Shown piece by piece: positions 1-9,588 of a stretch of DNA of 64,000 nucleotides. The position numbers and the translations under genes were made by a program. Numbering within the stretch: the stretch's first letter is position 1; every line of letters begins with the position of its first letter. Location: contig PQKR01000005.1 in the NCBI GenBank assembly GCA_002918705.1, positions 62,001 to 126,000 of the forward strand. Direction: 5' to 3'. The notes beneath the pieces are model-generated. The model worked only from the letters and a program-made list of their open reading frames with translations, had not been told where the DNA came from and made no database searches. This DNA comes from Escherichia sp. ESNIH1. GTDB taxonomy: Bacteria > Pseudomonadota > Gammaproteobacteria > Enterobacterales > Enterobacteriaceae.

Positions 1-1505
1 GTGCCAAGATCTTCGCCGATGACCATGCAGCGGTGGCGTTGGCTCTCCAGGGCAAGGATCGCCAGCATGTCATCCACCGGGTAGTGAACATACGCGCCCT
101 GATCCGCCGTCTCGCCGTAGGGGATCCACCACAGACGCAGGAGCGACATCACGTGGTCAATACGCAGCGCGCCGCAGCTCTTCATGTTGGCCCGCAGCAG
201 CTGAACAAAGGGCTCATAGCCGCGGGCGGTGATGATATGCGGATCCATCGGCGGCAGGCCCCAGTTTTGCCCCAGCGGCCCGAGAATATCCGGCGGCGCC
301 CCCACGGAGGCTTCCAGGCAGTAAAGCTCCCGGTCGCACCAGGTCTCCGACCCGCCCTCGGCAACGCCTACCGCCAGATCGCGGTAGAGGCCAATCGGCA
401 TCGCAAACCCCTGGCTGGTCTCCCAGCACTCCGCCAGCTGAACGGCGGCCAGCCACTGGAGCCAGAGGTAGAAATCCACCTCGTCGGCGTGCTCCTGACA
501 GAAGGCTTTTACCTGCGGGCTGTCGGTGCGCCGATAGGCTTCCGGCCATACCGGCCAGCCCCAGCGCATCTCATCCTCTTTCACCTGGTATTCATGCAGA
601 GCGTCAAACGCCGCCTGCCAGTAGAGGCCCTCGCCCTGCTGCTGCACAAAACCGCGAAACGCCGCCATCTGCGCGTCGTCGTCCGCCCGATCGGCAAAGA
701 GACGCCACGCCATTTTGAGCGCCGCCAGCTTCAGGGCGGTGACGCTGGCATAATCGACCCACTCGCTGTCGCGCGCCGCATTGAGCGCTTTCTGGGTGGA
801 GTCCATCTTCCACCACGCCTGCGCCTCGTCGCTGCGCTGGTAATCCTCTATGGCGTTGACGTCGATATAGAGCACGTTAAGCCAGCGCCGTGAGGAGGGG
901 CTATAGGGGCTGGCGCTCTCCGGCATCGCCGGGTAGAGCGCATGAACCGGATTGAGGCCGATAAACGCCCCGCCCCGCTTCCCGACCTCGACCAGCATGG
1001 CCTTCAGATCGCCGAAGTCGCCGATACCCCAGTTTTTCTCCGAGCGCAGGGTGTAGAGCTGCACGGTGGCACCCCACAGCTTTTTGCCCGCCAGCAGCGC
1101 CTCGGGCTCATAGCAGCGCGGCGGGGCGACAATCACCCGGCACTGCCACTGCTTTTTACCCTGACGCAGGATCAGGGTGTGATACCCCTCTGCCAGCGAG
1201 GCGGGCAGCGTCATCCGCTTCTTGTCGCGGAACGTCCCCTGGTGCTGCTCGCCGGTTTCGGTCGTGAGCGTCCAGCTAAATTCGCCGCTGCCCTCAACGG
1301 GCAACGACAGCCTTTTACCGTGAATAAGCACCTTAACCTGAGGTATGGGAGCCGCTGCCGCCTTTTTGGCCGCAGCGGGGTGCATCGCGTTAAGCAAACG
1401 CCGCTTGGTGTCGGCACCAATTGACTGGGGTTTGCCGTGGGCGTTGATATAGTTAGGGCTAATGCCCGCCGCCAGCGCGGCGTCAGCCAGACGTTTACTT
1501 TCCAT
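1..1505 (-). CDS. malQ: 4-alpha-glucanotransferase (amylomaltase), 3' end cut by window edge
   Basis: MalQ is the cytoplasmic enzyme that transfers maltosyl and longer glucan units between maltodextrins, releasing glucose and making longer chains that MalP can phosphorolyse. The gene reads leftward from ATG at 1505 (MESKRLADAALAAG) and is still open at base 1, giving 501 codons of a protein that is usually about 690 residues. The GH77 landmarks GIGDFGDL and LRIDHVMSLLRLWW are visible, and the frame leaves the window just after a VIGEDLG motif. It begins 8 bases after the malP stop, so it is the second gene of a malPQ operon. Only the C-terminal part is missing. Identification is by recalled similarity to E. 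coli MalQ. Confidence 0.97.
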   Translation of the reverse strand, partial: MESKRLADAALAAGISPNYINAHGKPQSIGADTKRRLLNAMHPAAAKKAAAAPIPQVKVLIHGKRLSLPVEGSGEFSWTLTTETGEQHQGTFRDKKRMTLPASLAEGYHTLILRQGKKQWQCRVIVAPPRCYEPEALLAGKKLWGATVQLYTLRSEKNWGIGDFGDLKAMLVEVGKRGGAFIGLNPVHALYPAMPESASPYSPSSRRWLNVLYIDVNAIEDYQRSDEAQAWWKMDSTQKALNAARDSEWVDYASVTALKLAALKMAWRLFADRADDDAQMAAFRGFVQQQGEGLYWQAAFDALHEYQVKEDEMRWGWPVWPEAYRRTDSPQVKAFCQEHADEVDFYLWLQWLAAVQLAECWETSQGFAMPIGLYRDLAVGVAEGGSETWCDRELYCLEASVGAPPDILGPLGQNWGLPPMDPHIITARGYEPFVQLLRANMKSCGALRIDHVMSLLRLWWIPYGETADQGAYVHYPVDDMLAILALESQRHRCMVIGEDLG

Positions 1506-1513
1506 GGCGCTCC

Positions 1514-3907
1514 TTAGCGTTTGGCCTGCCAGATCAGGTTTTGATAGTCACGAATTGAGCGATCGGAGCTGAACATGCCGCAGCGGGCGGTATTGAGGAT
1601 CGCCGCGCGGGTCCACGCCTCCTGGTCACGATAGAGCACGTCGACCTGTTTTTGCGCCTCAACGTAGGCGGCAAAGTCAGCGGCAACCAGATAGGGATCG
1701 CCCCCCTCTTTGCCAATGCTGTGCAGCATCAGGTCGAAAGCATGCTTGTCGCCGTCGCTGTATTTACCGCTCTCCAGCTCTTTGAGGATCGCATTCAACA
1801 GCTTGTCTTTCTTGCGCCATTTAACAGGATCGTAGCCCTTCGCCTTCAGGGCCTTCACCTCTTCCACAGTATGGCCGAAGATGAAGATATTCTCTTCGCC
1901 GACCTTCTCGGCAATCTCGACGTTTGCCCCATCCAGCGTGCCCACGGTGAGCGCGCCGTTTAGCGCCAGCTTCATGTTGCCGGTACCGGAGGCCTCCTTC
2001 CCGGCGGTAGAGATCTGCTCGGAGACATCCGCCGCCGGGATCAGCTTCTCGGCCGCCGAGACGCAGTAGTCCGGCAGGAAGACCACCTTCAGCTTGTCGC
2101 CCACGCGTGGGTCGTTGTTGATCGCCTCCGCCACCTTATTGATAGCAAAGATAATGTTTTTCGCCAGGTAGTAGCCCGGCGCGGCTTTGGCCCCGAACAG
2201 GAAGACGCGCGGCACGCGATCCGCCTCCGGGTTCTCGCGGATCTCTTTGTAGAGAGCGAGGATGTGCAGCAGGTTCAGATGCTGACGCTTGTACTCATGC
2301 AGGCGCTTGATCTGAATATCAAAAATAGCGTCAGGATTAATGACGATACCGGTACGCGCTTTCACAAACTCCACCAGCCGCGTCTTGTTCTCCTGCTTGA
2401 TAGCGCGATACTGCTGACGGAAGCTCGCGTCGTCGGCGTACTTCTCCAGGGCCAGCAGCTGGTCAAGATCGTTGACCCACTCTTTCTTCAGGGTGCTGTC
2501 GATGAGGGAAGCCAGCGCCGGGTTGCACTGCTTGATCCAGCGGCGCGGGGTGATGCCGTTAGTGACGTTATGGAACTTGTTCGGCCACAGCTGGTGATAC
2601 TCCGGGAAGAGATCCTTCACCACCAGGTCCGAGTGTAGCGCCGCCACGCCGTTAACCGCGAAACCGCTCACTACACAGAGGTTAGCCATGCGCACCTGGC
2701 CGTCATACACCACCGCCAGCTTCGCCCATACCGCCTCGTTGCCCGGCCAGGTTTTCACCACCTGCTTTTTAAAGCGATCGTTGATCTCTTTGATGATCTG
2801 CATATGGCGCGGCAGCAGCGGCTTCAGCAGCCGCTCATGCCAGTTCTCCAGCGCCTCCGGCATCAGCGTATGGTTGGTATAGGCAAACAGGCGGCTGGTA
2901 ATCGACCACGCCTCGTCCCAGCTCAGCTGATGCTCGTCGATCAGCACGCGCAGCATCTCCGGAATGGCGATGGTCGGGTGGGTATCGTTGAGCTGGATGA
3001 CTTCGTAGTCGGGCAGCTCCGCCAGCTTGCGCCCGGCCAGATGGTGACGGCGCAGAATATCCGCTACCGAGCAGGCGCACTGGAAGTACTGCTGCATCAG
3101 GCGCAGCTTTTTACCCGCGGTGTGGTTGTCGTTAGGATAGAGAACCTTAGTCAGCTTTTCGGCGTCGATACCCTGCTGTTCGGCACGCAGGAAATCGCCG
3201 TCGTTAAATTTAGTCAGATCGAACGGGTGAGCGTGCTTAGCCTGCCACAGTCGCAGAGGCTGCGCTACGCCGTTACGATAGCCCAGCACCGGCAGATCCC
3301 ACGCCTCGCCGACCAGGGAAAATGCGGGCTCCCAGCGTCCGTCCCGGCTCACCTTGCCGCCAAGGTTGACCTTAACGTCCAGCGCGGCGTTGTGCTGGAA
3401 CCAGGGGTAGCTGCCGCGATGCCAGTCGTCCGGGGCCTCCTGCTGCTGCCCGTCGACAAAGGACTGGCGGAACAGACCGTACTGATAATTCAGACCGTAG
3501 CCGATAGCGGGCTGACCTACCGTCGCCATCGAGTCGAGGAAGCAGGCCGCCAGCCGTCCCAGCCCGCCGTTGCCCAGCGCCGGATCGATCTCCTCCTCCA
3601 GCAGGTCGGTCAGGTTGACGTTATGCGTTTCCAGCAGATCGCTCACCTCCTGATACCAGCCCATGTTAAGCAGGTTGTTGCCAGTCAGGCGGCCAATCAG
3701 AAACTCCATTGAGATGTAGTTTACGTGGCGCTGATCCTCTGCGGGTTTGGCTACCGCCTGGGCAGCAAGCTGCTCCGCCAGCGCGCCGCTCACCGCGTGC
3801 CACCACTGGTGGGGGGTCATCTCTTCGGCGGAACGGAGACCAAAACGCTGCCACTGACGCGTCAGGGCAGCGGCAAACTGAGCTTTATTAAAGGTTGGCT
3901 GTGACAT
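1514..3907 (-). CDS. malP: Maltodextrin phosphorylase
   Basis: MalP is a PLP-dependent GT35 phosphorylase that releases glucose 1-phosphate from maltodextrins in the cytoplasm. The 797-residue protein starts [11 protein letters not shown], as in E. coli MalP. The PLP-lysine region [16 protein letters not shown] and the following [10 protein letters not shown] motif are intact. The open frame continues 24 codons upstream to an ATG at 3979 and would add a stretch resembling a signal peptide ([14 protein letters not shown]). I reject that start because family members are cytosolic, begin at MSQP, and an AGGAT ribosome-binding sequence precedes the 3907 ATG. It is the first gene of malPQ, transcribed away from malT. 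It is paralogous to glgP at 11175-13622. Confidence 0.97.
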   Translation of the reverse strand: MSQPTFNKAQFAAALTRQWQRFGLRSAEEMTPHQWWHAVSGALAEQLAAQAVAKPAEDQRHVNYISMEFLIGRLTGNNLLNMGWYQEVSDLLETHNVNLTDLLEEEIDPALGNGGLGRLAACFLDSMATVGQPAIGYGLNYQYGLFRQSFVDGQQQEAPDDWHRGSYPWFQHNAALDVKVNLGGKVSRDGRWEPAFSLVGEAWDLPVLGYRNGVAQPLRLWQAKHAHPFDLTKFNDGDFLRAEQQGIDAEKLTKVLYPNDNHTAGKKLRLMQQYFQCACSVADILRRHHLAGRKLAELPDYEVIQLNDTHPTIAIPEMLRVLIDEHQLSWDEAWSITSRLFAYTNHTLMPEALENWHERLLKPLLPRHMQIIKEINDRFKKQVVKTWPGNEAVWAKLAVVYDGQVRMANLCVVSGFAVNGVAALHSDLVVKDLFPEYHQLWPNKFHNVTNGITPRRWIKQCNPALASLIDSTLKKEWVNDLDQLLALEKYADDASFRQQYRAIKQENKTRLVEFVKARTGIVINPDAIFDIQIKRLHEYKRQHLNLLHILALYKEIRENPEADRVPRVFLFGAKAAPGYYLAKNIIFAINKVAEAINNDPRVGDKLKVVFLPDYCVSAAEKLIPAADVSEQISTAGKEASGTGNMKLALNGALTVGTLDGANVEIAEKVGEENIFIFGHTVEEVKALKAKGYDPVKWRKKDKLLNAILKELESGKYSDGDKHAFDLMLHSIGKEGGDPYLVAADFAAYVEAQKQVDVLYRDQEAWTRAAILNTARCGMFSSDRSIRDYQNLIWQAKR

Positions 3908-3973
3908 AGCAAACGGGGATCCTGTAAGTAAAAACAACGTTAACGCTAGTTTGCCTGGCCCATACGGCGACTT

Positions 3974-4018
3974 CCTCATCCTGCCAGGGAAAAGCCCAGG
4001 AGGAGCCGCAGGGATGAG
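3974..4018. promoter_or_regulatory. MalT boxes of the malPQ promoter
   Basis: Two matches to the GGATGA core recognised by MalT lie upstream of malP. GGATGAGG reads toward malP at 3974-3981, and GGGATGAG lies in the opposite orientation at 4011-4018, with GGAGGAG at 3999-4005 between them. A cluster of MalT sites just upstream of malP is known in E. coli. The exact promoter hexamers were not assigned. Confidence 0.65.
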
Positions 4019-4401
4019 CCAAAAGTGTGATCGCTGCCACTTAAAGTTAGCTGCAAAAAGGCGAATTACTCAAAAATTCAACGGCCAGACGGCACAAAAA
4101 CACATGCAAAAGTATGAGGAAATTATCGACAGTTAACCGGGAGGGCGCTCAAGAAAATGAAATGCCGTTTCATATATACATACATGAATTTAAGTTTACC
4201 GCTGCGAAACGTGGATACAAATATTAACAACCCCTTCCTCTTCCCCTATTAATTACCACTTTCGACCTATGGATTCTGAATATCAACGGCCTAACCTTAC
4301 TCTGCCAAAAGTGAATATTACATTCTGCTCCATTTGCCCGCAGGCTAGTTACCACGTGCCCTCGCTGCCTGTCGGGCGTTTTATTCAGCCAGGTTATAGA
4401 A

Positions 4402-4419
4402 ATGTGACACGGTGCAAAT
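4402..4419. promoter_or_regulatory. CRP-cAMP site of malT
   Basis: TGTGACACGGTGCAAA at 4403-4418 matches one perfect half of the CRP consensus and closely resembles the known E. coli malT activator site (TGTGACACAGTGCAAA, from memory). It lies about 125 bases before the malT ATG, which fits a long malT leader. It supports catabolite control of the whole maltose regulon. Confidence 0.75.
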
Positions 4420-4542
4420 TCAGCGTCGTAAAATTCGGACATAACTTGCAATAGAATCCATTCTGACCGACCTTATTAGTCATTAATTACGAAGCTCAAA
4501 AAAATTCCTTTTTCTTCGTTCCCTCACAGTGAAGTGATAACT

Positions 4543-7248
4543 ATGTTGATTCCGTCTAAATTAAGTCGCCCGGTTCGTCTTGACCATACTGTGGTCCGCG
4601 AACGCCTGCTGGCTAAACTTTCCGGCGCGAACAATTTTCGTTTAGCTCTGGTTACCAGCCCGGCTGGCTACGGCAAAACGACGCTTATTTCACAGTGGGC
4701 CGCCAGTCAAGCCGATCTGGGCTGGTTCTCGCTCGATGAGGGGGACAACCAGCCGGAGCGATTCGCCAGCTATCTTGTCGCCGCCGTGCAGCAGGCGACC
4801 GGTGGGCACTGTGTCTCCAGCGAAGCGATGGCGCAAAAGCGTCAGTACGCTAGCCTCCCCTCGCTCTTCTCCCAGCTCTTTATTGAGCTGGCTGAGTGGC
4901 AGCGCCCGCTCTATATCGTTATCGACGACTATCACCTGGTGACCAACCCGGTGATCCACGATGCGATGCGTTTCTTTCTGCGTCATCAGCCGGAAAATCT
5001 GACGCTGGTGGTGCTGTCGCGCAACCTGCCGCAGCTGGGCATTGCCAACCTGCGCGTGCGCGATCAGCTGCTGGAAGTCAGCAGCCAGCAGCTGGCCTTT
5101 ACCCATCAGGAGGCCAAGCAGTTTTTTGATTGCCGCCTGAACGCCCCGATTGAAGCGGCAGAGAGCAGCCGTCTGTGCGACGACGTGGCCGGATGGGCCA
5201 CCGCCCTGCAGCTGATTGCCCTCTCGGCGCGGCAGAATAACAGCTCAACCCAGCACTCTGCCCGGCGCCTGGCGGGGATCAACGCCAGCCATCTGTCGGA
5301 CTATCTGGTCGATGAGGTACTGGACAATATTGATGTCACTACCCGCCAGTTCCTGCTGAAAAGCTCCCTGCTGCGCTCGATGAACGATGCGCTGATCGTC
5401 CGGGTTACCGGTGAAGAGAACGGCCAGATGCGGCTGGAAGAGATCGAGCGGCAGGGGCTATTTTTACAGCGTATGGATGACTCCGGCGAGTGGTTTAGCT
5501 ATCACCCGCTGTTCGGCAGCTTTTTACGCCAGCGCTGTCAGTGGGAGCTGGCCACCGAGCTGCCGGATATCCACCGCGCGGCGGCAGAGAGCTGGATGGC
5601 GCAGGGCTTCCCGAGCGAAGCTATCCACCATGCGTTAGCGGCGGGCGACGGCACGATGCTGCGCGATATTCTGCTGCACCATGCGTGGGGGCTGTTTAAC
5701 CACAGCGAGCTGACCCTGCTGGAGGCGTCGTTAAAGGCGCTGCCGTGGGAGAGCCTGCTGGAGAACCCGCGTCTGGTGCTGCTGCAAGCCTGGCTGATGC
5801 AGAGCCAGCACCGCTATAGCGAAGTGAACACCCTGCTGGCCCGCGCCGAGCAGGAGATGGATATGACAGCGGATCACGCCCTGCAAGGTGACTTTAACGC
5901 GCTGCGCGCCCAGGTGGCGATTAACGATGGCGATCCGGTGGAGGCCGAGCGGCTGGCGATGATCGCGCTTGAGGAGCTGCCGCTGGCTAACTTCTATAGC
6001 CGCATCGTAGCCACCTCGGTGCACGGCGAGGTGCTGCACTGCAAGGGGCTGCTCAGCCACTCCCTCACCGTGATGCAGCAAACCGAGCAGATGGCACGCC
6101 GCCACGACGTCTGGCACTACGCGCTGTGGAGCCTGATCCAGCAGTGCGAGATCCTGTTTGCTCAGGGCTTCCTGCAGGCCGCCTGGGAGTGCCAGGAGAA
6201 GGCGTTTACGCTTATCCGCGAGCAGCATCTTGAGCAGCTGCCGCTGCATGAATTTTTGCTGCGCATCCGCGCTCAGCTGCTCTGGGCCTGGGGACGTCTT
6301 GATGAGTCCGAAGCGGCGGCCCGAGAAGGTATGACCGTGCTCTCTGCCTATCAGCCTCAGCAGCAGCTGCAGTGTCTGGCCCTGGTGGTGCAAAACTCGC
6401 TGGCGCGTGGCGATCTGGATAACGCTCGCAGCCACCTTAACCGGCTGGAGAACCTGCTCGGCAACGGGCAGTACCATAGCGACTGGGTGTCCAATGCCGA
6501 CAAGGTGCGGGTGATCTACTGGCAGATGACCGGCGATAAGCAGGCCGCCGCCCAGTGGCTGCGCCAGACGCCGAAATCAGAGTTTGCCAATAACCACTTC
6601 CACCAGAGCCAGTGGCGTAACGTTGCCCGGGCGCAGATCCTGCTGGGAGACGTTGAGTCCGCAGAGATGGTGCTGGAAGAGCTGAACGAGAACGCGCGCA
6701 GCCTGCGGCTGATGAGCGATCTGAACCGTAACCTGCTGCTGCTGAACCAGCTTTACTGGCAGGCTGGACGCAAGAATGATGCCCAGCGGGTGCTGATGGA
6801 GGCCCTGACGCTGGCAAATCGCACCGGCTTCGTTAGCCATTTCGTGATTGAAGGCGAGGCGATGGCACAGCAGCTGCGGCAGCTGATCCAGCTTAACGCT
6901 CTGCCGGAGCTGGAGGGCCACCGCGCCCAGCGCATTCTGCGCGACATTAACCAGCATCATCGCCACAAATATGCCCATTTTGATGAGCGCTTTGTTGAGC
7001 GCCTGCTGACCCACCCGGAGGTGCCGGAGCTGATCCGCACCAGCCCGCTGACCCAGCGGGAGTGGCAGGTGCTGGGGCTGATCTACTCTGGCTACAGCAA
7101 CGAGCAGATCGCCGGCGAGCTGGCGGTGGCGGCGACCACCATCAAAACCCACATCCGTAACCTCTACCAGAAGCTGGGCGTCGCCCACCGCCAGGATGCG
7201 GTGCAGCACGCGCAGCAGCTATTACAGATGATGGGCTACGGGGTCTAA
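4543..7248 (+). CDS. malT: Maltose regulon transcriptional activator MalT
   Basis: MalT is the ATP- and maltotriose-dependent activator of the mal operons, founder of the large STAND/LuxR-type regulators. The protein is 901 residues from ATG 4543 ([13 protein letters not shown]), the same as E. coli. A GTG three codons upstream at 4534 is in frame but gives a start not used by the family. The P-loop SPAGYGKTT is at residues 39-47, followed by the NTPase domain, a long helical-repeat region (about 430-800), and a C-terminal LuxR-type helix-turn-helix containing [20 protein letters not shown] (about 835-855). It is transcribed divergently from its target operon malPQ and is followed by a REP pair. 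Confidence 0.98.
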   Translation: MLIPSKLSRPVRLDHTVVRERLLAKLSGANNFRLALVTSPAGYGKTTLISQWAASQADLGWFSLDEGDNQPERFASYLVAAVQQATGGHCVSSEAMAQKRQYASLPSLFSQLFIELAEWQRPLYIVIDDYHLVTNPVIHDAMRFFLRHQPENLTLVVLSRNLPQLGIANLRVRDQLLEVSSQQLAFTHQEAKQFFDCRLNAPIEAAESSRLCDDVAGWATALQLIALSARQNNSSTQHSARRLAGINASHLSDYLVDEVLDNIDVTTRQFLLKSSLLRSMNDALIVRVTGEENGQMRLEEIERQGLFLQRMDDSGEWFSYHPLFGSFLRQRCQWELATELPDIHRAAAESWMAQGFPSEAIHHALAAGDGTMLRDILLHHAWGLFNHSELTLLEASLKALPWESLLENPRLVLLQAWLMQSQHRYSEVNTLLARAEQEMDMTADHALQGDFNALRAQVAINDGDPVEAERLAMIALEELPLANFYSRIVATSVHGEVLHCKGLLSHSLTVMQQTEQMARRHDVWHYALWSLIQQCEILFAQGFLQAAWECQEKAFTLIREQHLEQLPLHEFLLRIRAQLLWAWGRLDESEAAAREGMTVLSAYQPQQQLQCLALVVQNSLARGDLDNARSHLNRLENLLGNGQYHSDWVSNADKVRVIYWQMTGDKQAAAQWLRQTPKSEFANNHFHQSQWRNVARAQILLGDVESAEMVLEELNENARSLRLMSDLNRNLLLLNQLYWQAGRKNDAQRVLMEALTLANRTGFVSHFVIEGEAMAQQLRQLIQLNALPELEGHRAQRILRDINQHHRHKYAHFDERFVERLLTHPEVPELIRTSPLTQREWQVLGLIYSGYSNEQIAGELAVAATTIKTHIRNLYQKLGVAHRQDAVQHAQQLLQMMGYGV

Positions 7249-7273
7249 ATTGTAGTGACTGCATCAGCAGAGT

Positions 7274-7358
7274 AACGCCCGGTGGCGCTGCGCTTACGCG
7301 GGCCTACAAACCCGCAGCGTGCTACCGTAGGCCGGGCAAACGCAGTGCCGCCCGGCGT
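7274..7358. repeat. REP pair after malT
   Basis: Two inverted REP-type palindromes, with GCCCGGTGGCG near 7278 and GTAGGCCGGGC near 7327, fill the gap between the convergent malT and glpR genes. Confidence 0.85.
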
Positions 7359-7363
7359 GATGT

Positions 7364-8122
7364 TTAGCAGAGTTCCAGCTGAATATTGTGGCTTTTAATC
7401 ACGTCCAGCACGCCTGCTGGCGGCATCACGTCGGTATAGACCGCATCTACCATGCTGATGCTGCCCATGTTAACCATCGCGTTACGGCCATACTTAGAGT
7501 GATCCACCACCAGCATCACGTGGCGTGAGTTGTCGATGATTGCCCGCTTGGTGCGCACCTCGTGGTAGTCAAACTCCAGCAGCGAGCCGTCGGCGTCGAT
7601 GCCGCTGATGCCGAGAATGCCGAAGTCGAGGCGGAACTGAGAGATAAAGTCGAGCGTCGCCTCGCCGATAATCCCGCCGTCACGGCTGCGCAGCTCGCCC
7701 CCGGCCAGAATGATGCGGAAATCCTCTTTCACCATCAGCGTGTTAGCGACGTTAAGGTTATTGGTCACGATGCGCAGGTGATTGTGATCCAGCAGCGCAT
7801 GCGCTACCGCTTCCGGCGTGGTGCCGATATCGATAAACAGCGTTGCCCCGTCAGGGATCTGGCTGGCGACCTTGCGGGCAATCCGCTCCTTCTCCGCCGT
7901 CTGGGTGGCTTTACGATCGTGCCACGAGGTGTTTACCGAGCTTGATGGAAGCGCTGCGCCGCCGTGGTGGCGCAGGATCATGTTCTGATCGGCCAGATCG
8001 TTCAAATCGCGGCGAATGGTTTGCGGACTGACGGCAAACTGCTCCACCAGCTCCTCGGTACTGACGTAGCCCTGCTTTTTTACCAGCTCGATAATGGCAT
8101 CGTGGCGCTGTGTCTGTTTCAT
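7364..8122 (-). CDS. glpR: Glycerol-3-phosphate regulon repressor
   Basis: GlpR is a DeoR-family repressor of the glp genes, relieved by sn-glycerol 3-phosphate. The 252-residue frame is complete. It has the N-terminal winged helix-turn-helix (VSTEELVEQFAVSPQTIRRD, about residues 19-38) and the C-terminal sugar-phosphate sensor domain with IDIGTTPEAVAHAL and the late VVDHSKYGRNAM motif. Common laboratory E. coli K-12 strains carry a frameshifted glpR; the copy here is uninterrupted. It is the last gene of glpEGR, 18 bases after glpG. Its likely operators sit before glpD at 9537-9577. Confidence 0.97.
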   Translation of the reverse strand: MKQTQRHDAIIELVKKQGYVSTEELVEQFAVSPQTIRRDLNDLADQNMILRHHGGAALPSSSVNTSWHDRKATQTAEKERIARKVASQIPDGATLFIDIGTTPEAVAHALLDHNHLRIVTNNLNVANTLMVKEDFRIILAGGELRSRDGGIIGEATLDFISQFRLDFGILGISGIDADGSLLEFDYHEVRTKRAIIDNSRHVMLVVDHSKYGRNAMVNMGSISMVDAVYTDVMPPAGVLDVIKSHNIQLELC

Positions 8123-8140
8123 TGCAATGTTCCTGAGCTT

Positions 8141-8962
8141 TTATGTTCGTTTTCGCGTATCAACAAACGCCATTGCCAGCCCCACGGCCAGGCCGGTGAC
8201 GTGCGCGCCGTTGGCGATAGACATGCCAAACAGATCAAACCAGCCGGCAATTAACCATATTAATGAGAAGGCTATCAGGCCTCGCGGCAAATAGACACCG
8301 CTTTGCGGATCGCGCTCGCCCCGCAGCCAGGCGTAGCCCATCAGCGCATAGACCACGCCGGAGAGGCCACCAAACCACGGGCCGCTAAATTTGTGCTGCA
8401 CATAACCGCTGAGCAGCGCGCTGATAAGCGTGATGACAATGAGCTTGCCGCTACCGAGGCGCTTCTCCACCGCCCCGCCGATGTACCACCACCAGAGCAG
8501 GTTGAAGAGGATATGCATCACGGAGAAATGCATCAACGCATGGCTGAAGTAGCGCCAGAGATCGAACTGCAGCGAAGGATCAAAAGGCCACGCCAGCCAG
8601 ACCATAACCATCTGGTCACCGAGCGTGCTCATCAGGATAAACACCAGCACGCAGAGCAGCGCCACGATCAGCGTTACCGGCCCGGCCCGCTCGCGCAGGG
8701 TGGCGAAGAAGGGGTAACGGCGGTAGTGCAGGCCGCTATTAACCTGCCCTGACTGCCAGCTGGCGGCCAGGTAGCGCGGATCTTCCGGATTCTGCTGGAA
8801 GCGCGCCAGCTCTTCGCGTACGCGCCCGGCCTGGCTCTCGTCCGCCAGCCAGACGTCGCTGGTCTCGTGGTGTTGAATAGTCAAAACAACGCCCTGGGTC
8901 TGCATATAGTCAACAAACGCCTGGGCGACGCGCGGGTTAGCAAAGGAGGTGATCATCAACAT
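8141..8962 (-). CDS. glpG: Rhomboid intramembrane serine protease
   Basis: GlpG is the inner-membrane rhomboid protease that cleaves transmembrane substrates within the bilayer. The 273-residue protein starts [11 protein letters not shown] and aligns without gaps to E. coli GlpG until the short C-terminal tail. The catalytic serine lies in [13 protein letters not shown] (residue 201 by alignment) and the catalytic histidine in [13 protein letters not shown] (254). A cytosolic N-terminal domain, the WLAWPFDP loop and about six membrane helices follow in order. A longer frame from 8983 (adding MEKATAS) lacks a ribosome-binding site I can recognise, so I use 8962. It is second in glpEGR; its link to glycerol phosphate is only positional. 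Confidence 0.95.
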   Translation of the reverse strand: MLMITSFANPRVAQAFVDYMQTQGVVLTIQHHETSDVWLADESQAGRVREELARFQQNPEDPRYLAASWQSGQVNSGLHYRRYPFFATLRERAGPVTLIVALLCVLVFILMSTLGDQMVMVWLAWPFDPSLQFDLWRYFSHALMHFSVMHILFNLLWWWYIGGAVEKRLGSGKLIVITLISALLSGYVQHKFSGPWFGGLSGVVYALMGYAWLRGERDPQSGVYLPRGLIAFSLIWLIAGWFDLFGMSIANGAHVTGLAVGLAMAFVDTRKRT

Positions 8963-9021
8963 GCTGGCGGTCGCTTTTTCCACACAAAAGAGGGCAGTAT
9001 AGCGGGTTATTGCTCCGCTGA

Positions 9022-9351
9022 CTAAAGCGTCCCGTGAGCCACTTCCGCTGGAAAATGGCGATGCCAGGCGTCAAAGCCGCCGTCGACGCTGTAGACCTGG
9101 TCAAAACCCTGCTGCAACAGGTACTGAGCCGCGCCTTTGCTACTGTTGCCGTGGTAGCACATCACCATCACCGGCGTATCAAAGTCGTTCTGCTGCATAA
9201 AGGTACCCAGCGTATCGTTGGTCAGATGAAATGCGCCGGGGGTATGGCCCATCGCATAGCTTTGCGGATCGCGAATATCGACCAGCACCGCCAGCTTCTG
9301 ATGCATCTTCTGGTGGGCCTCTTCTACATTAATACACTCAAACTGATCCAT
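9022..9351 (-). CDS. glpE: Thiosulfate sulfurtransferase (single-domain rhodanese)
   Basis: GlpE transfers sulfane sulfur from thiosulfate to cyanide or thiol acceptors such as thioredoxin, in the cytoplasm. The 109-residue protein is one rhodanese domain, with [18 protein letters not shown] near the N-terminus and the active-site loop MCYHGNSS carrying Cys65. It is first in glpEGR and divergent from glpD across a gap holding a REP unit and the glpD promoter. It is one residue longer than I recall for E. coli. Confidence 0.96.
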   Translation of the reverse strand: MDQFECINVEEAHQKMHQKLAVLVDIRDPQSYAMGHTPGAFHLTNDTLGTFMQQNDFDTPVMVMCYHGNSSKGAAQYLLQQGFDQVYSVDGGFDAWHRHFPAEVAHGTL

Positions 9352-9395
9352 TATTTTCCCATTTGCAGGCCCTGGGGCGTGCTTACCAATGCTCT

Positions 9396-9424
9396 GCCCG
9401 GCGGCGCTAGCTTGCCGGGCCTAC
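9396..9424. repeat. REP unit in the glpE-glpD gap
   Basis: A single REP palindrome, with GCCCGGCGGCG and TTGCCGGGCCTAC arms, lies between the two divergent genes. Confidence 0.75.
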
Positions 9425-9510
9425 AACTACACTCATCCTCTAATTTTACGTCGTTCCGCCAGCTAAACGCCATTATGTTATGCATATCACTTTAAATTGT
9501 TTTTTTGATG

Positions 9511-9577
9511 TTACCAAAAGCGCGTTCGTTTGCTATTATGAGCGATATCGAACATTTTTGAGCTTTTACGAAAGTGC
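9511..9577 (+). promoter_or_regulatory. glpD promoter with tandem GlpR operators
   Basis: A -35 TTACCA (9511-9516) and a -10 TATTAT (9534-9539) are separated by 17 bases. The first operator, TATGAGCGATATCGAACATT at 9537-9556, fits the GlpR palindrome WATGTTCGWTAWCGAACATW well and overlaps the -10. A weaker second copy, TTTTGAGCTTTTACGAAAGT, follows directly at 9557-9576. The paired arrangement is the one known for E. coli glpD, so repression by the neighbouring glpR product is expected. Confidence 0.8.
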
Positions 9578-9588
9578 ATGAGGTGAGC

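Larger units (their letters stand above)
3908..4542. other. malP-malT divergent intergenic region (635 bp)
   Basis: This non-coding stretch holds the malPQ promoter with its MalT boxes at the left and the malT promoter with a CRP site at the right. The middle part, about 4060-4390, is A+T-richer and holds nothing else I can support. Short open frames here (for example 4224-4451 and 4269-4454) have no recognisable protein or good start context and are not called. Confidence 0.7.

Noticed and set aside
33-893. A 286-codon plus-strand frame opposite malQ
   Set aside because: It is antisense to the conserved GH77 coding frame, has no recognisable domain, and reflects the high G+C content; the same holds for most other opposite-strand frames in this window.
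3908-3979. A 24-codon N-terminal extension of MalP that looks like a signal peptide
   Set aside because: Maltodextrin phosphorylase is cytoplasmic and family proteins begin at MSQP; the extension overlaps the promoter side of the gene and an AGGAT sequence precedes the 3907 start.
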